This document shows positions 63,500 through 64,000 of a stretch of 64,000 nucleotides of DNA, one piece after another (positions within the stretch are counted from its first letter, which is position 1; each line of letters starts with the position of its first letter). Source of the stretch: Chryseobacterium camelliae (GTDB lineage: Bacteria; Bacteroidota; Bacteroidia; Flavobacteriales; Weeksellaceae). Location: positions 310,001 to 374,000 of the forward strand of contig NZ_CP022986.1 of the NCBI RefSeq assembly GCF_002770595.1. The letters run 5' to 3'. A program made the translations under genes and the position numbers. The notes under the pieces are model-generated. The model had not been told where the DNA came from. It searched no databases and saw nothing but the letters and a program-made list of their open reading frames with translations.

Positions 63500-64000
63500 G
63501 GGATAAGATATAGTGTATACTGTTTAAAATCTGTATTAAAAAGTGGGTATACATTCGAAAAAACAAGTAGGTTGACCAGTAAAAGATTTTGATGCAGCAG
63601 CGAATAATGATACTCCGGATTTATTTTTAAAAGGATTATGCTGCTATTTTCCACAACAGTCTTACTGCACAGGCCGATTGCACATGCATGAATAAAAATA
63701 TTTTGCGAATTGAGAATATAGGAGAAAAGAAAGAACAGGAAATCAATCCATGATTTACACTTCGATCTTAAAATAACACCTGAATTACTACCAATATCTA
63801 TCACACCTTTAACGTCAACTAAAAATAACCGTATCCTGATGGACCGGACTATTTTCAACAAAGCTAGGCGAATGAATGACTATTTGTGAGCGGCAATTGC
63901 CTTTCTGCATCATTGGCTTTATATTGTACTGGTTTGGTCATTATTCCGGAGAAACCATGACTGATTAATCTTTAATTATAATATACATAACGTCTTTTAT
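63500..64000. other. AT-rich region upstream of the HTH pair, no convincing gene
   Basis: A 121-codon minus-strand open frame (63496-63861) is rich in Ile, Leu, Asn and Ser and shows no start signal or domain; I consider it chance. No tRNA, stem-loop array or clear promoter was seen, apart from AT-rich sequence that could serve the HTH pair. Confidence 0.4.

Noticed and set aside
63496..63861. 121-codon minus-strand open frame including VIDIGSNS, which recalls Ppx/GppA
   Set aside because: The match is limited to eight residues, the rest is low-complexity Ile/Leu/Asn typical of translated AT-rich DNA, and no start signal is seen.

Overview
The window looks like a chromosomal segment of a Bacteroidota bacterium of the Flavobacteriia, most like Chryseobacterium or a close Weeksellaceae relative. 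Evidence: many promoters fit the Bacteroidota form (TTG/TTTG, about 19-21 bases, then TAnnTTTG). Marker families are present: type IX secretion PorQ next to cmk, the TamL outer-membrane lipoprotein, a fused ResB/CcsA cytochrome c maturation protein, the lysine 6-transaminase/ALDH7 pair, and small paired HTH proteins common in Chryseobacterium. Lipoprotein signals are frequent. This is inferred from gene content; no database was searched.

Layout. 1-1900: the start of an SRPBCC protein running off the left edge, then a tandem array of palindromic repeats (333-base higher-order period). 1905-7552: a first tripartite RND efflux operon. 7760-7831: tRNA-Arg(CCT). 8039-9211: a serine hydrolase broken by an in-frame TGA. 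9463-10720: an XRE-type regulator, a Cys-rich mini-lipoprotein and a stretch with orphan stem-loops. 10725-16545: uvrA, then a TonB-dependent receptor and a DUF2490 protein. 16683-17550: an HD hydrolase and a small secreted protein.

17640-24530: a minus-strand fatty-acid beta-oxidation operon (MarR regulator, FadB-type multienzyme, thiolase, acyl-CoA dehydrogenase). It is interrupted by two S23-like four-helix-bundle genes, each inside AT-rich inverted repeats, and is headed by two copies of a MarR-type palindrome. 24557-27097: a FecCD/FecE-type uptake ABC transporter with a TlpA-like lipoprotein. 27130-28868: a flavin/2Fe-2S reductase and a SanA-like protein.

28865-43514 is mostly housekeeping and envelope: tamL with a divergent, 5'-overlapping SpoU methyltransferase; a YtxH/holin-like membrane cluster; cmk-porQ; pyrH-frr; a lipoprotein gene that appears to have lost its start codon; and ftsK-lolA-lptF/G. 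43791-44027 is a decayed Crp/Fnr regulator. 44024-48848: GNAT, an MBL-fold lactonase-like enzyme, and CcsBA.

49034-53854: an SPFH protein with a ribbon-helix-helix partner, then lysine catabolism (ALDH7 and lysine 6-transaminase). 54662-60948: a second RND efflux operon led by its own HTH regulator; unlike the first pump it keeps the canonical Asp-Asp/Lys proton relay. 61051-62075: a GNAT-MarR pair under a promoter whose spacer is an 18-base palindrome. tRNA-Ala(GGC) follows, then three small minus-strand genes including an HTH pair.

The points most worth following up are the two S23 cassettes in the beta-oxidation operon, the palindrome array at the left edge, the start-codon-less lipoprotein, the two pseudogenes, and the palindromic operators of the two MarR genes.
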